From Deroplatys truncata (taxonomy: Eukaryota; Arthropoda; Insecta; Mantodea; Mantidae): a DNA stretch of 64,000 nucleotides. A program made the translations under genes and the position numbers. Positions 20,641 to 34,120 of this stretch are shown piece by piece. The notes under the pieces were generated by a model. That model did no database searches, was not told the DNA's origin, and was given only the letters and a program-made list of their open reading frames with translations. Numbering within the stretch: the stretch's first letter is position 1; each line of letters begins with the position of its first letter. Where the stretch lies: contig CM060985.1 of assembly GCA_030765065.1 (NCBI GenBank), forward strand, positions 7,750,001-7,814,000. The letters are read 5' to 3'.

Positions 20641-23600
20641 GGGTTAGGCCAACATGGCACCTGGCTCTTCTCTATAGAAAAATTAAATTAGCATAGGTTG
20701 AGTTAGGCTAACATGCCTTTTCTCTATAGTGAAATTAAATTAGCATAGCCTAAGATAGGCTAACATGCCTTTTCTCTATAGAAAAAATTAAATTAGCATA
20801 GCCTAAGATAGGCTAAAATGCCTTTTTTCTCTATAGAAAAAATTAAATTAGCATAGCCTAAGATAGGCTAAAATGCCTTTTTTCTGTAAATTAAATTAGC
20901 ATAGCCTAAGATAGGCTAACATGCCTTTTTCTCTAAATTAAATTAGCATAGCCTGAGATAGGCTAACATGCCTTTTTCTCTAAATTAAATTAGCATAGCC
21001 TAAGATAGGCTAACATGCCTTTTTCTCTAAATTAAATTAGCATAGCCTGAGATAGGCTAACATGCCTTTTTCTCTAAATTAAATTAGCATAGGTTGAATT
21101 AGGCTAACATGCCTTTTCTCTATAGTGAAATTAAATTAGCATAGCCTAAGATAGGCTAACATGCCTTTTCTCTATAGAAAAAATTAAATTAGCATAGCCT
21201 AAGATAGGCTAACATGCCTTTTTCTCTAAATTAAATTAGCATAGCCTGAGATAGGCTAACATGCCTTTTTCTCTAAATTAAATTAGCATAGGTTGAGTTA
21301 GGCTAACATGCCTTTTCTCTATAGTGAAATTAAATTAGCATAGCCTAAGATAGGCTAACATGCCTTTTCTCTATAGAAAAAATTAAATTAGCATAGCCTA
21401 AGATAGGCTAACATGCCTTTTTCTCTAAATTAAATTAGCATAGCCTGAGATAGGCTAACATGCCTTTTTATCTAAATTAAATTAGCATAGCCTGAGATAG
21501 GCTAACATGCCTTTTTCTCTAAATTAAATTAGCATAGGTTGAGTTAGGCTAACATGCGTTTTCTCTATAGTGAAATTAAATTAGCATAGCCTAAGATAGG
21601 CTAACATGCCTTTTCTCTATAGAAAAAATTAAATTAGCATAGCCTAAGATAGGCTAACATGCCTTTTTCTCTAAATTAAATTAGCATAGCCTGAGATAGG
21701 CTAACATGCCTTTTTCTCTAAATTAAATTAGCATAGGTTGAGTTAGGCTAACATGCCTTTTCTCTATAGTGAAATTAAATTAGCATAGCCTAAGATAGGC
21801 TAACATGCCTTTTCTCTATAGAAAAAATTAAATTAGCATAGCCTAAGATAGGCTAACATGCCTTTTTCTCTAAATTAAATTAAATTAGCATAGCCTGAGA
21901 TAGGCTAACATGCCTTTTTCTCTAAATTAAATTAGCATAGCCTAAGATAGGCTAACATGCCTTTTTCTCTAAATTAAATTAGCACAGCCTGAGATAGGCT
22001 AACATGCCTTTTTCTCTAAATTAAATTAGCATAGCCTAAGATAGGCTAACATGCCTTTTTCTCTAAATTAAATTAGCATAGCCTGAGATAGGCTAACATG
22101 CCTTTTTCTCTAAATTAAATTAGCATAGCCTGAGATAGGCTAACATGCCTTTTCTCTATAGTGAAATCAAATTAGCATAGCCTGAGATAGGCTAACATGC
22201 CTTTTTCTCTAAATTAAATTAGCATAGCCTGAGATAGGCTAACATGACTCTTTCTCTATAGTGAAATTAAATTAGCATAGCCTAAGATAGGCTAACATGC
22301 CTTTTTCTCTAAATTAAATTAAATTAGCATAGCCTGAGATAGGCTAACATGCCTTTTTCTCTAAATTAAATTAGCATAGCCTAAGATAGGCTAACGCCTT
22401 TTTCTCTAAATTAAATTAGCATAGCCTGAGATAGGCTAACATGCCTTTTTCTCTAAATTAAATTAGCATAGCCTAAGATAGGCTAACATGCCTTTTTCTC
22501 TAAATTAAATTAGCATAGCCTGAGATAGGCTAACATGCCTTTTTCTCTAAATTAAATTAGCATAGCCTAAGATAGGCTAACATGCCTTTTTCTCTAAATT
22601 AAATTAGCATAGCCTGAGATAGGCTAACATGCCTTTTTCTCTAAATTAAATTAGCATAGCCTGAGATAGGCTAACATGCCTTTTCTCTATAGTGAAATCA
22701 AATTAGCATAGCCTGAGATAGGCTAACATGCCTTTTTCTCTAAATTAAATTAGCATAGCCTGAGATAGGCTAACATGACTCTTTCTCTATAGTGAAATTA
22801 AATTAGCATAGCCTAAGATAGGCTAACATGCCTTTTTCTCTAAATTAAATTAGATTAGCATAGCCTGAGATAGGCTAACATGACTTTTTCTCTAAATTAA
22901 ATTAACATAGCCTAAGATAGGCTAACATGCCTTTTCTCTATAGTGAAATTGAATTAGCATAGCCTGAGATAGGCTAACATGCCTTTTCTCTATAGTGAAA
23001 TTGAATTAGCATAGCCTGAGATAGGCTAACATGCCTTTTTTTCTCTAAATTAAATTAGCATAGGTTGAGTTAGGCTAACATGCCTTTTCTCTATAGTGAA
23101 ATTAAATTAGCATAGCCTAAGATAGGCTAACATGCCTTTTCTCTATGGAAAAAATTAAATTAGCATAGCGTAAGATAGGCTAACATGCCTTTTTCTCTAA
23201 ATTAAATTAGCATAGCCTGAGATAGGCTAACATGCCTTTTTCTCTAAATTAAATTAGCATAGCCTGAGATAGGCTAACATGCCTTTTTCTCTAAATTAAA
23301 TTAGCATAGCCTAAGATAGGCTAACATGCCTTTTTCTCTAAATTAAATTAGCATAGCCTAAGATAGGCTAACATGCCTTTTCTCTATAGTGAAATTAAAT
23401 TAGCATAGCCTAAGATAGGCTAACATGCCTTTTTCTCTAAATTAAATTAGCATAGCCTGAGATAGGCTAACATGCCTTTTCTCTATAGTGAAATTAAATT
23501 AGCATAGCCTGAGATAGGCTAACATGCCTTTTTCTCTAAAATAAATTAGCATAGCCTGAGATAGGCTAACATGCCTTTTCTCTATAGTGAAATTAAATTA

Positions 23601-26600
23601 GCATAGCCTAAGATAGGCTAACATGCCTTTTTCTCTAAATTAAATTAGCATAGCCTGAGATAGGCTAACATGCCTTTTTCTCTAAATTAAATTAGCATAG
23701 CCTGAGATAGGCTATCATGCCTTTTCTCTATAGTGAAATTAAATTAGCATAGCCTAAGATAGGCTAACATGCCTTTTTCTCTAAATTAAATTAGCATAGC
23801 CTGAGATAGGCTATCATGCCTTTTCTCTATAGTGAAATTAAATTAGCATAGCCTAAGATAGGCTAACATGCCTTTTTCTCTAAATTAAATTAGCATAGCC
23901 TGAGATAGGCTAACATGCCTTTTCTCTATAGTGAAATTAAATTAGCATAGCCTGAGATAGGCTAACATGCCTTTTTCTCTAAATGAAATTAGCATAGCCT
24001 GAGATAGGCTAACATGCCTTTTTCTCTAAATTAAATTAGCATAGCCTGAGATAGGCTAACATGCCTTTTTTTTCTCTAAATTAAATTAGCATAGCCTAAG
24101 ATAGGCTAACATGCCTTTTTTTCTCTAAATTAAATTAGCATAGCCTGAGATAGGCTAACATGCCTTTTTCTCTAAATTAAATTAGCATAGCCTGAGATAG
24201 GCTAACATGCCTTTTTCTCTAAATTAAATTAGCATAGCCTGAGATAGGCTAACATGCCTTTTCTCTATAGTGAAATCAAATTAGCATAGCCTGAGATAGG
24301 CTAACATGCCTTTTTCTCTAAATTAAATTAGCATAGCCTGAGATAGGCTAACATGACTCTTTCTCTATAGTGAAATTAAATTAGCATAGCCTAAGATAGG
24401 CTAACATGCCTTTTTCTCTAAATTAAATTAGCATAGCCTGAGATAGGCTAACATGCCTTTTTCTCTAAATTAAATTAGCATAGCCTAAGATAGGCTAACG
24501 CCTTTTTCTCTAAATTAAATTAGCATAGCCTGAGATAGGCTAACATGCCTTTTTCTCTAAATTAAATTAGCATAGCCTGAGATAGGCTAACATGCCTTTT
24601 TCTCTAAATTAAATTAGCATAGCCTAAGATAGGCTAACATGCCTTTTTCTCTAAATTAAATTAGCATAGCCTGAGATAGGCTAACATGCCTTTTTCTCTA
24701 AATTAAATTAGCATAGCCTGAGATAGGCTAACATGCCTTTTCTCTATAGTGAAATCAAATTAGCATAGCCTGAGATAGGCTAACATGCCTTTTTCTCTAA
24801 ATTAAATTAGCATAGCCTGAGATAGGCTAACATGACTCTTTCTCTATAGTGAAATTAAATTAGCATAGCCTAAGATAGGCTAACATGCCTTTTTCTCTAA
24901 ATTAAATTAAATTAGCATAGCCTGAGATAGGCTAACATGCCTTTTTCTCTAAATTAAATTAGCATAGCCTAAGATAGGCTAACGCCTTTTTCTCTAAATT
25001 AAATTAGCATAGCCTGAGATAGGCTAACATGCCTTTTTCTCTAAATTAAATTAGCATAGCCTAAGATAGGCTTACCTGCCTTTTTCTCTAAATTAAATTA
25101 GCATAGCCTGAGATAGGCTAACATGCCTTTTTCTCTAAATTAAATTAGCATAGCCTAAGATAGGCTAACATGCCTTTTTCTCTAAATTAAATTAGCATAG
25201 CCTGAGATAGGCTAACATGCCTTTTTCTCTAAATTAAATTAGCATAGCCTGAGATAGGCTAACATGCCTTTTCTCTATAGTGAAATCAAATTAGCATAGC
25301 CTGAGATAGGCTAACATGCCTTTTTCTCTAAATTAAATTAGCATAGCCTGAGATAGGCTAACATGACTCTTTCTCTATAGTGAAATTAAATTAGCATAGC
25401 CTAAGATAGGCTAACATGCCTTTTTCTCTAAATTAAATTAGATTAGCATAGCCTGAGATAGGCTAACATGCCTTTTTCTCTAAATTAAATTAAATTAGCA
25501 TAGCCTAAGATAGGCTAACATGCCTTTTCTCTATAGTGAAATTGAATTAGCATAGCCTGAGATAGGCTAACATGCCTTTTCTCTATAGTGAAATTGAATT
25601 AGCATAGCCTGAGATAGGCTAACATGCCTTTTTTTCTCTAAATTAAATTAGCATAGGTTGAGTTAGGCTAACATGCCTTTTCTCTATAGTGAAATTAAAT
25701 TAGCATAGCCTAAGATAGGCTAACATGCCTTTTCTCTATAGAAAAAATTAAATTAGCATAGCGTAAGATAGGCTAACATGCCTTTTTCTCTAAATTAAAT
25801 TAGCATAGCCTGAGATAGGCTAACATGCCTTTTTCTCTAAATTAAATTAGCATAGCCTGAGATAGGCTAACATGCCTTTTTCTCTAAATTAAATTAGCAT
25901 AGCCTAAGATAGGCTAACATGCCTTTTTCTCTAAATTAAATTAGCATAGCCTAAGATAGGCTAACATGCCTTTTCTCTATAGTGAAATTAAATTAGCATA
26001 GCCTAAGATAGGCTAACATGCCTTTTTCTCTAAATTAAATTAGCATAGCCTGAGATAGGCTAACATGCCTTTTCTCTATAGTGAAATTAAATTAGCATAG
26101 CCTGAGATAGGCTAACATGCCTTTTTCTCTAAAATAAATTAGCATGCCCTGAGATAGGCTAACATGCCTTTTCTCTATAGTGAAATTAAATTAGCATAGC
26201 CTAAGATAGGCTAACATGCCTTTTTCTCTAAATTAAATTAGCATAGCCTGAGATAGGCTAACATGCCTTTTTCTCTAAATTAAATTAGCATAGCCTGAGA
26301 TAGGCTATCATGCCTTTTCTCTATAGTGAAATTAAATTAGCATAGCCTAAGATAGGCTAACATGCCTTTTTCTCTAAATTAAATTAGCATAGCCTGAGAT
26401 AGGCTATCATGCCTTTTCTCTATAGTGAAATTAAATTAGCATAGCCTAAGATAGGCTAACATGCCTTTTTCTCTAAATTAAATTAGCATAGCCTGAGATA
26501 GGCTAACATGCCTTTTCTCTATAGTGAAATTAAATTAGCATAGCCTGAGATAGGCTAACATGCCTTTTTCTCTAAATGAAATTAGCATAGCCTGAGATAG

Positions 26601-27870
26601 GCTAACATGCCTTTTTCTCTAAATTAAATTAGCATAGCCTGAGATAGGCTAACATGCCTTTTTTTTCTCTAAATTAAATTAGCATAGCCTAAGATAGGCT
26701 AACATGCCTTTTTTTCTCTAAATTAAATTAGCATAGCCTGAGATAGGCTAACATGCCTTTTTCTCTAAATTAAATTAGCATAGCCTGAGATAGGCTAACA
26801 TGCCTTTTTCTCTAAATTAAATTAGCATAGCCTGAGATAGGCTAACATGCCTTTTCTCTATAGTGAAATCAAATTAGCATAGCCTGAGATAGGCTAACAT
26901 GCCTTTTTCTCTAAATTAAATTAGCATAGCCTGAGATAGGCTAACATGACTCTTTCTCTATAGTGAAATTAAATTAGCATAGCCTAAGATAGGCTAACAT
27001 GCCTTTTTCTTTAAATTAAATTAGCATAGCCTGAGATAGGCTAACATGCCTTTTTCTCTAAATTAAATTAGCATAGCCTAAGATAGGCTAACGCCTTTTT
27101 CTCTAAATTAAATTAGCATAGCCTGAGATAGGCTAACATGCCTTTTTCTCTAAATTAAATTAGCATAGCCTGAGATAGGCTAACATGCCTTTTTCTCTAA
27201 ATTAAATTAGCATAGCCTAAGATAGGCTAACATGCCTTTTTCTCTAAATTAAATTAGCATAGCCTGAGATAGGCTAACATGCCTTTTTCTCTAAATTAAA
27301 TTAGCATAGCCTGAGATAGGCTAACATGCCTTTTTCTCTAAATTAAATTAGCATAGCCTGAGATAGGCTAACATGCCTTTTTCTCTAAATGAAATTAGCA
27401 TAGCCTGAGATAGGCTAACATGCCTTTTTTTCTCTAAATTAAATTAGCATAGCCTGAGATAGGCTAACATGCCTTTTTCTCTAAATTAAATTAGCATAGC
27501 CTGAGATAGGCTAACATGCCTTTTCTCTATAGTGAAATTAAATTAGCATAGCCTGAGATACGCTAACATGCCTTTTCTCTATAGTGAAATTAAATTAGCA
27601 TAGCCTGAGATAGGCTAACATGCCTTTTCTCTATAGTGAAATTAAATTAGCATAGCCTGAGATAGGCTAACATGCCTTTTTCTCTAAATTAAATTAGCAT
27701 AGCCTAAGATAGACTAACATGCCTTTTCTCTATAGTGAAATTAAATTAGCATAGCCTAAGATAGGCTAACATACCTTTTCTCTATAGTGAAATTAAATTA
27801 GCATAGCCTAAGATAGGCTAAGATACCTTTTCTCTATAGAGAAATTAAATTAGCATAAGCTGAGTTAGGC
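20641..27870. repeat. 47-bp minisatellite with higher-order structure (~150 units)
   Basis: The basic unit is about 47 bp: TTAGCATAGCCTGAGATAGG plus CTAACATGCCTTTTTCTCTA plus AATTAAA. Longer variants carry CTCTATAGTGAAATT or CTCTATAGAAAAAATT. Many units contain TAGCCT-AAGAT-AGGCTA, a 6-bp hairpin. Rare marks recur 2588-2593 bp apart: CTAACGCC at 22391/24979 and 24495/27088, GCGTAAGATAGG at 23168/25761, TGACTC at 22245/24833. So two 2.59-kb higher-order copies lie in tandem from about 22140 to 27320. The unit shares AGGCTAACATG and TTTTCTCT with the 84-bp unit and is probably derived from it. Confidence 0.95.
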
Positions 27871-27903
27871 TAACTTGCCACCTGGTTTTTCTGAAGAGCA
27901 AAG

Positions 27904-28007
27904 GTGGCGAAAGCGACTCCTGAGTTATTTTGACTCACAGGCGCCCTTCCCTCCCTTTGTTTTTCGCATGCTGCTGAGTGAGGTATATTTGGTCGTTTTC
28001 GCCACCC
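27904..28007. repeat. Inverted repeat at the edge of the satellite
   Basis: GGTGGCGAAAGCGAC (27904-27918) is repeated inverted as GTCGTTTTCGCCACC (27992-28006) with one mismatch, around a 73-base GC-richer interior. It could be a small transposon relic or a folded RNA; neither is shown. Confidence 0.65.
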
Positions 28008-28369
28008 TTGCTGATGAGTATAGGAGAATAAGTAAAGAGATTTAGAATAATTGTTTATTAACTTGAGGAATACAGAGCATTACACACACAGAAGAATGCT
28101 GAGATACACATTTAAATTAATGTCTGCAAACACACAAAATCTTACTAAGTCAATGCACACACATGTACAGTTGTGTTGAGATACATAACATTTATTCTAT
28201 TATACCCAAAACTTGTGCTATTATTTTATAAGACATACATGCTTTGATCCCCTTGCATCCAAATAGAAAGTGGGTATTAAAAGTTCAGTATCTTCCAAAC
28301 TTGCAACACACACACTTTCAGAAAATTGCCCCGCGTGAATGCATGGAAAAATGTTCAAAGTTTCCTATT

Positions 28370-29870
28370 AAAATAGATATATTCAAGATATGTATAATTT
28401 TATTTTCTTTGAATAGCTTGTGAAGGAAGTCCTGTTCATTTGGAAGGAATTTTGTGTAAGAGGTAAATCTTATGAGCTAGACCAAAATGAGAGAAAAAAT
28501 AGATCTCTTTAAAAAACACAAATTATTTCAAATAACTTTTTCTGGGGCATCAGCGCTATTTCCATTCATTATTATTATTGGTTTGAAGTTTTCAACTTTG
28601 TTAAAGTGGTATCACTGTTTGTTTCTCGAGGTGCCCTGAAAAGAGCATAAGGGCAGCATATAGCATCCCACTTTTGAAACCTGTGACTGTTGATACAGTT
28701 TCTTCTACGTACAATGAAGCCAGTTTGCAAATATTTGTGTCAATTAACATTAACTGGATTTATATTGCTTTCTCTACCCTCTATCGTTTATTAGTGGCTA
28801 TACAAACTATACTTTTCTACCTACTTCGTTTTAATAGAGATAAAACCTTTAGAAACAGCTACATTACACATTTCGTTATAGAGAACAGCGATAGTCAAAT
28901 GTTTAACAACTGCACGCTATATGCTGGCCTTAAAATAACATACTGTTTCCATGACATCGCGAGAAACAAGTGAGTGTTGACAGGACTTTAAATGGATAAC
29001 TTGCAAAAACTATTTCAGACAAAATTAAATATTCTAACTCTGTACTCACTATATATCTAAATCATACAGCCAGATTCACTAGGGAGAATACACATTTCCA
29101 CATAACTTCACACAGATTACAATTGTTCATAATGAAACCCACTGTTGCTGCTTGTATGTTTTTTAATAAACTAACAACAAATAAACAATTTAAAAGGGAG
29201 CTGAAAGATATGTTATTCAATACACGAGTTTATAAATGATTAAATTTTAGTATTGTTATGCTTTCTGTAGCATACATTATTGAATTGTTCTATTAGACAA
29301 AACTGTATATATTAGCTTAAGGATAAACGTACATACATTTTCTTTGACAATGTCATGAGTTCCTGTAATTTTAATCGGAGGATAAATAAATGAAAAGTAT
29401 CGGATAGTTTGAAGCATTAATTAACAGATATCTTGGAAATGGCTTACACCATAAAAAAGTTGTTTGTAATGCTCTGCATATGACCTTTGGGGGATAATTC
29501 ATTTCACCAAGCAATGACTGGACCTAGAGCTTTTACTGTGAACTCCAAATGACATTGGGCTGATTTAAAACAACCAAGCTGGAACCTCAGTACAAGAGCC
29601 AAAAATGAAACCTTGGGTACCCCCCAAAAAAGTTACTACTATTTGAAATATAGTGTGTGTTTTAAAGAGATGTACATTTTTTTTTTGTCTATTGCTTTAC
29701 GTTTGAGTTATACAACATTAAGACTTCGCAAGCTATTCCCAGAAAATTCAATATATACATTTTATTTCTCATGTAAAGGCAGTTTGGGGTGGATGATTTT
29801 CTTGAAAATCTTTGTGTCACATCTTTCTTAAATACCAAGTTCGGTGTTTATATAAGCTGTATAAAAATAA
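28370..29870. repeat. Repeat family R, several rearranged pieces
   Basis: 28370-28680 is an R piece on the minus strand. 28735-28990 is the 5' half on the plus strand (TTTCTCTACCCTCTATCG, then AGCGATAGTCAAATGTTTAAC), and 29390-29870 continues on the plus strand through CCCAGAAAATTCAATATATAC. The ~400 bp between the last two (28990-29390) has no R match and holds nothing recognised. Frames at 28674-28973 and 29613-29974 lie in R sequence. Confidence 0.6.
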
Positions 29871-30194
29871 AGTGGGTGGTGAATGGTACAGTTAAAGCAT
29901 GGGCTCATGTTTACATCCTTTACCAACTAAGTACAGCAGGAATTGTTGACATATACCTTCACAGCATGTTTTAATGTCAATCTCAGAATGATTGTTAAAC
30001 ATGTGCTATTTTAACTAAAATACAAAGATAATTATAGTGAGATTGCCAACACCTGAAACAATGTAAACAACAAACAATTAAATCATCATTAGAGGAGTGA
30101 AAATTTGCTGTGTTGCATATCTTGTTTAGTACAACAAGAATAAAGTGGATCACTGTGTGTTGTTTTGGAGATTTCATGATGTATTGCATTTACA
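29871..30194. other. No gene recognised
   Basis: AT-rich spacer between R copies; a 64-codon minus-strand frame (29995-30189) shows no recognisable motif. Confidence 0.4.
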
Positions 30195-30900
30195 TCACTA
30201 TCGTTTACTACTGCATATACAAACTATTCTTATGAAATAATATTTTCTATCTACTTCGTTTTAATCTAGGTAAATTTTACTGGAAATAGCTACATTTCGT
30301 TATAGAGAACAGCGATAGTCAAATGTTTAACAACTGGACGCTATATGCTGGCCTTCCATACTGTTTCCATGACATCGCGAGAAACAATTGAATGTTGATA
30401 GCACTTTAAAAGAATGAATAACATATAAACAATTTGAACCATTAATAACAGACATCTCGGAAATGGTTTATGGCACAGGAATGTTATTTCAAATAAATTG
30501 TGTGCTTTAAAGAGATCTACATTTTAGTCTATCACTTAACGTAACATTGCCCAATACAAGTTATACAATACTACATAAAGTTCCTTCCAAATGAAGAGAA
30601 CTTCACAGGCTATTCCCCAAAAAATTAACATACACATTTTGTCTTGTAAATATCTTTAATATATGATATTTTAATAAAATATTTTACAGCCATTTTTCGG
30701 ATAATCAAGAATTTTCAAAAACATTCCATGTAAAGGGCAGTTTGTGGGGAGGGGATTTTCTTGAAAATCTTTGGAAGATGCTGAACTTAAATGCCAAATC
30801 TGGTATCTATCTGACTTTGTTTTGGGGTTATACTGTTCGCAGAGCTTTTTCTAAATATCTGATGTGTTACATTCATATGAGATTCTCTATTGCTTATTAG
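30195..30900 (+). repeat. Repeat family R copy
   Basis: R sequence from the GTTTTAATCTAGGTAAATTT region through ATATGATATTTTAATAAAAT to the TTGTGGGGAGGGGATTTTC block. It ends with a new R start (GATGTGTTACATTCATATGA, about 30865), which is then cut by the LINE-2 insertion. Confidence 0.65.
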
Positions 30901-32114
30901 TAAGTAAGTAATTTTATTAACCCAATTAATTGTACAAATTTATTCTTAACCCAATTTCTAAAAATAACAATAAAATAAAAAATAAAGAAAACTAACCTCT
31001 TAACTACTGGTAGCCAGCATTCCTCCTAATCTAAAAGTACAGTTATTAATTTATTTAATCTCTAATACTAACTCTACCTTGAGTTGCTTTCCTTGGACCA
31101 CAACAAACTCAAATCTTGAGGTTGTCGAGTTGTTAGTCCTACTTGCAACATATCAAATAACACTACTGTAATTTAATACTCATTTGCCTCTTTGTTGCTA
31201 ATTTTCCTCATCTATTTTGCTCTCACTCTGCCCAAAAAGTTCCCTACTTCTATTATATTTTCCCTTGATTTTACATTTACTATCTTTTTAGCTTGAATTT
31301 CTATTGGTAAATTTAACCATTCTCTCTTCTCTATCCTCTTTCTAAGTAACTTTGTTTCTTCACACTCTAAAACTATATGCCACTCTTTAACTTTTCGGTG
31401 GCATAGTGGGCATTTCTCGAAATCAATCTCTTTTGTCAAACCTTTCAAATTCACCACCCTTGTCCTAGCCCATGCAAATTCTGCTCTTGCTGTTTTATCA
31501 CACATATCAGCATACTGTTCCCTGCTCCATACTACTTTCATTTCTCTGTATAATCTCAGTGAGCTCTTAAAAATAAAACTCGCTAATAAATCTTGTTTTT
31601 CCATATTCTCTATTCCTGTCCTAATTTCATTCCAGAAACTTATTTGTAGTAATTCTTCAGCTCTCCAAATCTCCGCAAAAACCTATCTTCATCAAGGTTT
31701 CCTTTATCTTAGCCAAGACTTTATAACTAAACCTTTCCTTTACTATCAAACATTGATGTAAAATGTTCTATCATCAAAATTTCTAATTCTATTCCAATAT
31801 TTTAGCACTCTTTCCACAATTTTTCCTTTAATTCCTATTCTTCCTAATTCGGCTTGAGCTACTCGGTTGGTTGATGATCTTGTTAAGCCCAATATTTGTT
31901 TACAAAAGCTCCTATGGATGATGTCTATACTTACCCACCCTTCTTCCAGGCCCCAAATCTCTGCTCCATAACATTTTTGCTTCTACTACAGTAGTATAAA
32001 TTCTCTCTAACCATTTTAATTGCATTTCTGGTAATTTATCTATACAAGTTTTGATGGCTTTCATTGCCATTTTCCTTTGGCTAATACTATTCTCTTTTGT
32101 TGGCTCCATCCACC
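30901..32114 (-). mobile_element. LINE-2 3' end inserted into an R copy
   Basis: Minus-strand LINE with its 3' UTR at the left, ending in a (TTAC)n-like tail at 30900-30912. The R sequence stops at TTGCTTATTAG on the left and resumes at 32115 on the right. The coding part is described separately. It is 5'-truncated within the RT. Confidence 0.68.
31212..32109 (-). pseudogene. LINE-2 ORF2 C-terminal part
   Basis: Two frames, 31912-32109 and 31212-31604, with a broken stretch between. The first contains KWLERIYTTVVEAKMLWS, the region after the RT core; the plus-strand copy at 8181 has nearly the same segment. The second, 130 residues, ends with a finger CPLCHRKVKEWHIVLEC near residues 78-94, then a charged tail, and is open and complete to its stop. 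This is the C-terminal zinc-finger end of ORF2. The RT catalytic core is missing because of 5' truncation. Confidence 0.78.
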
Positions 32115-32830
32115 ATTATTCTTAAAATTTATTTTACTATCTACTTCATTTTAATTGAGATAAACACTTGCAGAAATAGTTACATTACACACTTTCTTAC
32201 ATATACAAAGGGAATAGCAATAGTAAAATGTTTTAGAACTGGATGCTATATGTTGGCCATCCCCTTTTCATGACATTGAGAAAACTGACAGGACTGTAAG
32301 TATTGAACAATTTGAACCATTAACAATGGATATCTTGTGCCATAAAAAAAAATATTTGAAATAAATTGTGTTTTTTAAAGAAATCTGCAATTTTTGTCTA
32401 TTGCTTAAGACTTACCGGTTATACAAGATACCTTCCGAATTAACTGGATTTCACAGATTATTCCCAGAAAAATTCAAGATACACATTTTATTTGTCATGT
32501 AAATATCTTTAATATATGGCATTTTAATGAAAATCATTACAGCCATTTCTTAGAAAATTAAAAGTTTCGTAAATGGTTCCATGTAAAGAACAGTTAGGGT
32601 GGGAAGAGTTTCTTGAAATGTTAATGTTGCATTTGGAAAACATTGAGCTTAAATACCAAGTTTATCTGACTTTCTGATTTTGACTTATGGCTGTTTACAG
32701 ACACACAGATCTTTTTCTGAAAATGCTTTTTTTGGGGGGGTTTGGAGAGCCTCAAAACATATATTTCCAATGAAATCTTGACATCAAATTTTTGGGTGGA
32801 ATACAAAATACTTACTATACATAGAAGAGA
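32115..32830 (+). repeat. Repeat family R, remainder of the interrupted copy
   Basis: Continues the copy cut at 30900, from TACTTCATTTTAATTGAGAT through TTGTCATGTAAATATC to TACTTACTATACATAGAAGAGAAAGT, the usual R end. Together the two halves make a nearly complete R element. Confidence 0.7.
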
Positions 32831-34120
32831 AAGTTAAAATTTAAGAAGAGTACTTAATGATTGTCTGGCCAATAGACAACATTGAATCCAAACACGACTC
32901 CTAAAATTGCTATGCTTTTGCTGGATGACGGAAGGTTTTACGAGTTTCAGTTTCAGAACTTGGCAAGCATGGACATGAAATATCAGCAGATTTTGTATTT
33001 TTGATTCCTTAATCTTACCCTGATAATCTTCCAAATCCTGGAAATGTTGTAAAGTAACTGAGGAATTATCAGATTGGTTGTATAATGTTTAGGTAGTGAC
33101 AGTAGATGAAATTTTATAAACTTCTATACCTTCTCTTTGGTCCCATAGTTATTAAAGGACACAAGTTTTCATATAATACAGAAGCCCATAACATCAGTAC
33201 ACAATGCAGTAAGGTGAAGGTGGTGAATATGAAGATTCCCTACTTCCGGACCAGTAAGTTAAACATTCTGGAAATGGCACACAGTTGGTAACCATCAAGA
33301 AACAACTGAAAAGATAAATGTTGGTAGAGTAATTTTTTATGTTAAGCTGCACAAAATGTTCTCTCTTTATAGTTTTAAGGTTGGACATGCTGTTCAGGAC
33401 CACATAAAGATATTTACAGCTGATATTTTTATATTTACAGTTAATGGTATGTTGCCTGTGAGAAGATGTCTATTCTGAGTGGCAGACTTTAGGAAGACAG
33501 TTGGTATTACTGCTGCTCATCTCCTCTGTTATAATGGTGAGTTATTTTGGTGCATGCCATGAATCATTTGATGATACTGTGTTACGTATCTGTCATCAGC
33601 AAATTGAGGATAGTTTCTGATATTGAGCTGCACAATATTTTCTCTCTTTATGTAATTACCAGCTGGCTTATCTAACATTGCATGGTTTGTTTTAAAACTC
33701 AAATGATTTAATTTACTCCCCCATTGTTAATGAAATTACTACAGGTACAATGATCTAGGACATTTTTATGGTGAATCCTCCCCTTTATCCCCTTAAAATT
33801 GTAATATCCATACAGCTGATAATGGGTGAAAAATCTCATATTCACACAAAAGGATGTGAAACATCGAACTTCCTTAACCTTGCGACAACCATTCTGGAAA
33901 TGCTGCTGCATAGTCGTTTGGTGGTGGAACAATCCTTGGTCAAAACGGTCGAGTTGGTGAAATTTTAAACCTTTGTACCTCTCTTTGGTCCCATAGTTAT
34001 TTAATTACATAATGCAGAAACCCTTAACATATACAACCAAATAGAGTTGCAGATTCTGTACTTCCAGGCCACCAAGTTAACCTCTTTAGTCTGCGATCAC
34101 CGAGAAAAATAATATTCTCA
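32831..34120. repeat. Diverged direct duplication in AT-rich DNA
   Basis: A segment with CTCTTTGGTCCCATAGTTATT occurs near 33134 and 33980, each followed by a similar CTTCCGGACC/CTTCCAGGCC and CAAGTTAA part; CTGCACAA and TTCTCTCTTTAT also recur near 33345 and 33629. The units are about 850 bp apart. No coding function is seen; frames of 60-75 codons in it are not convincing. Confidence 0.5.
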
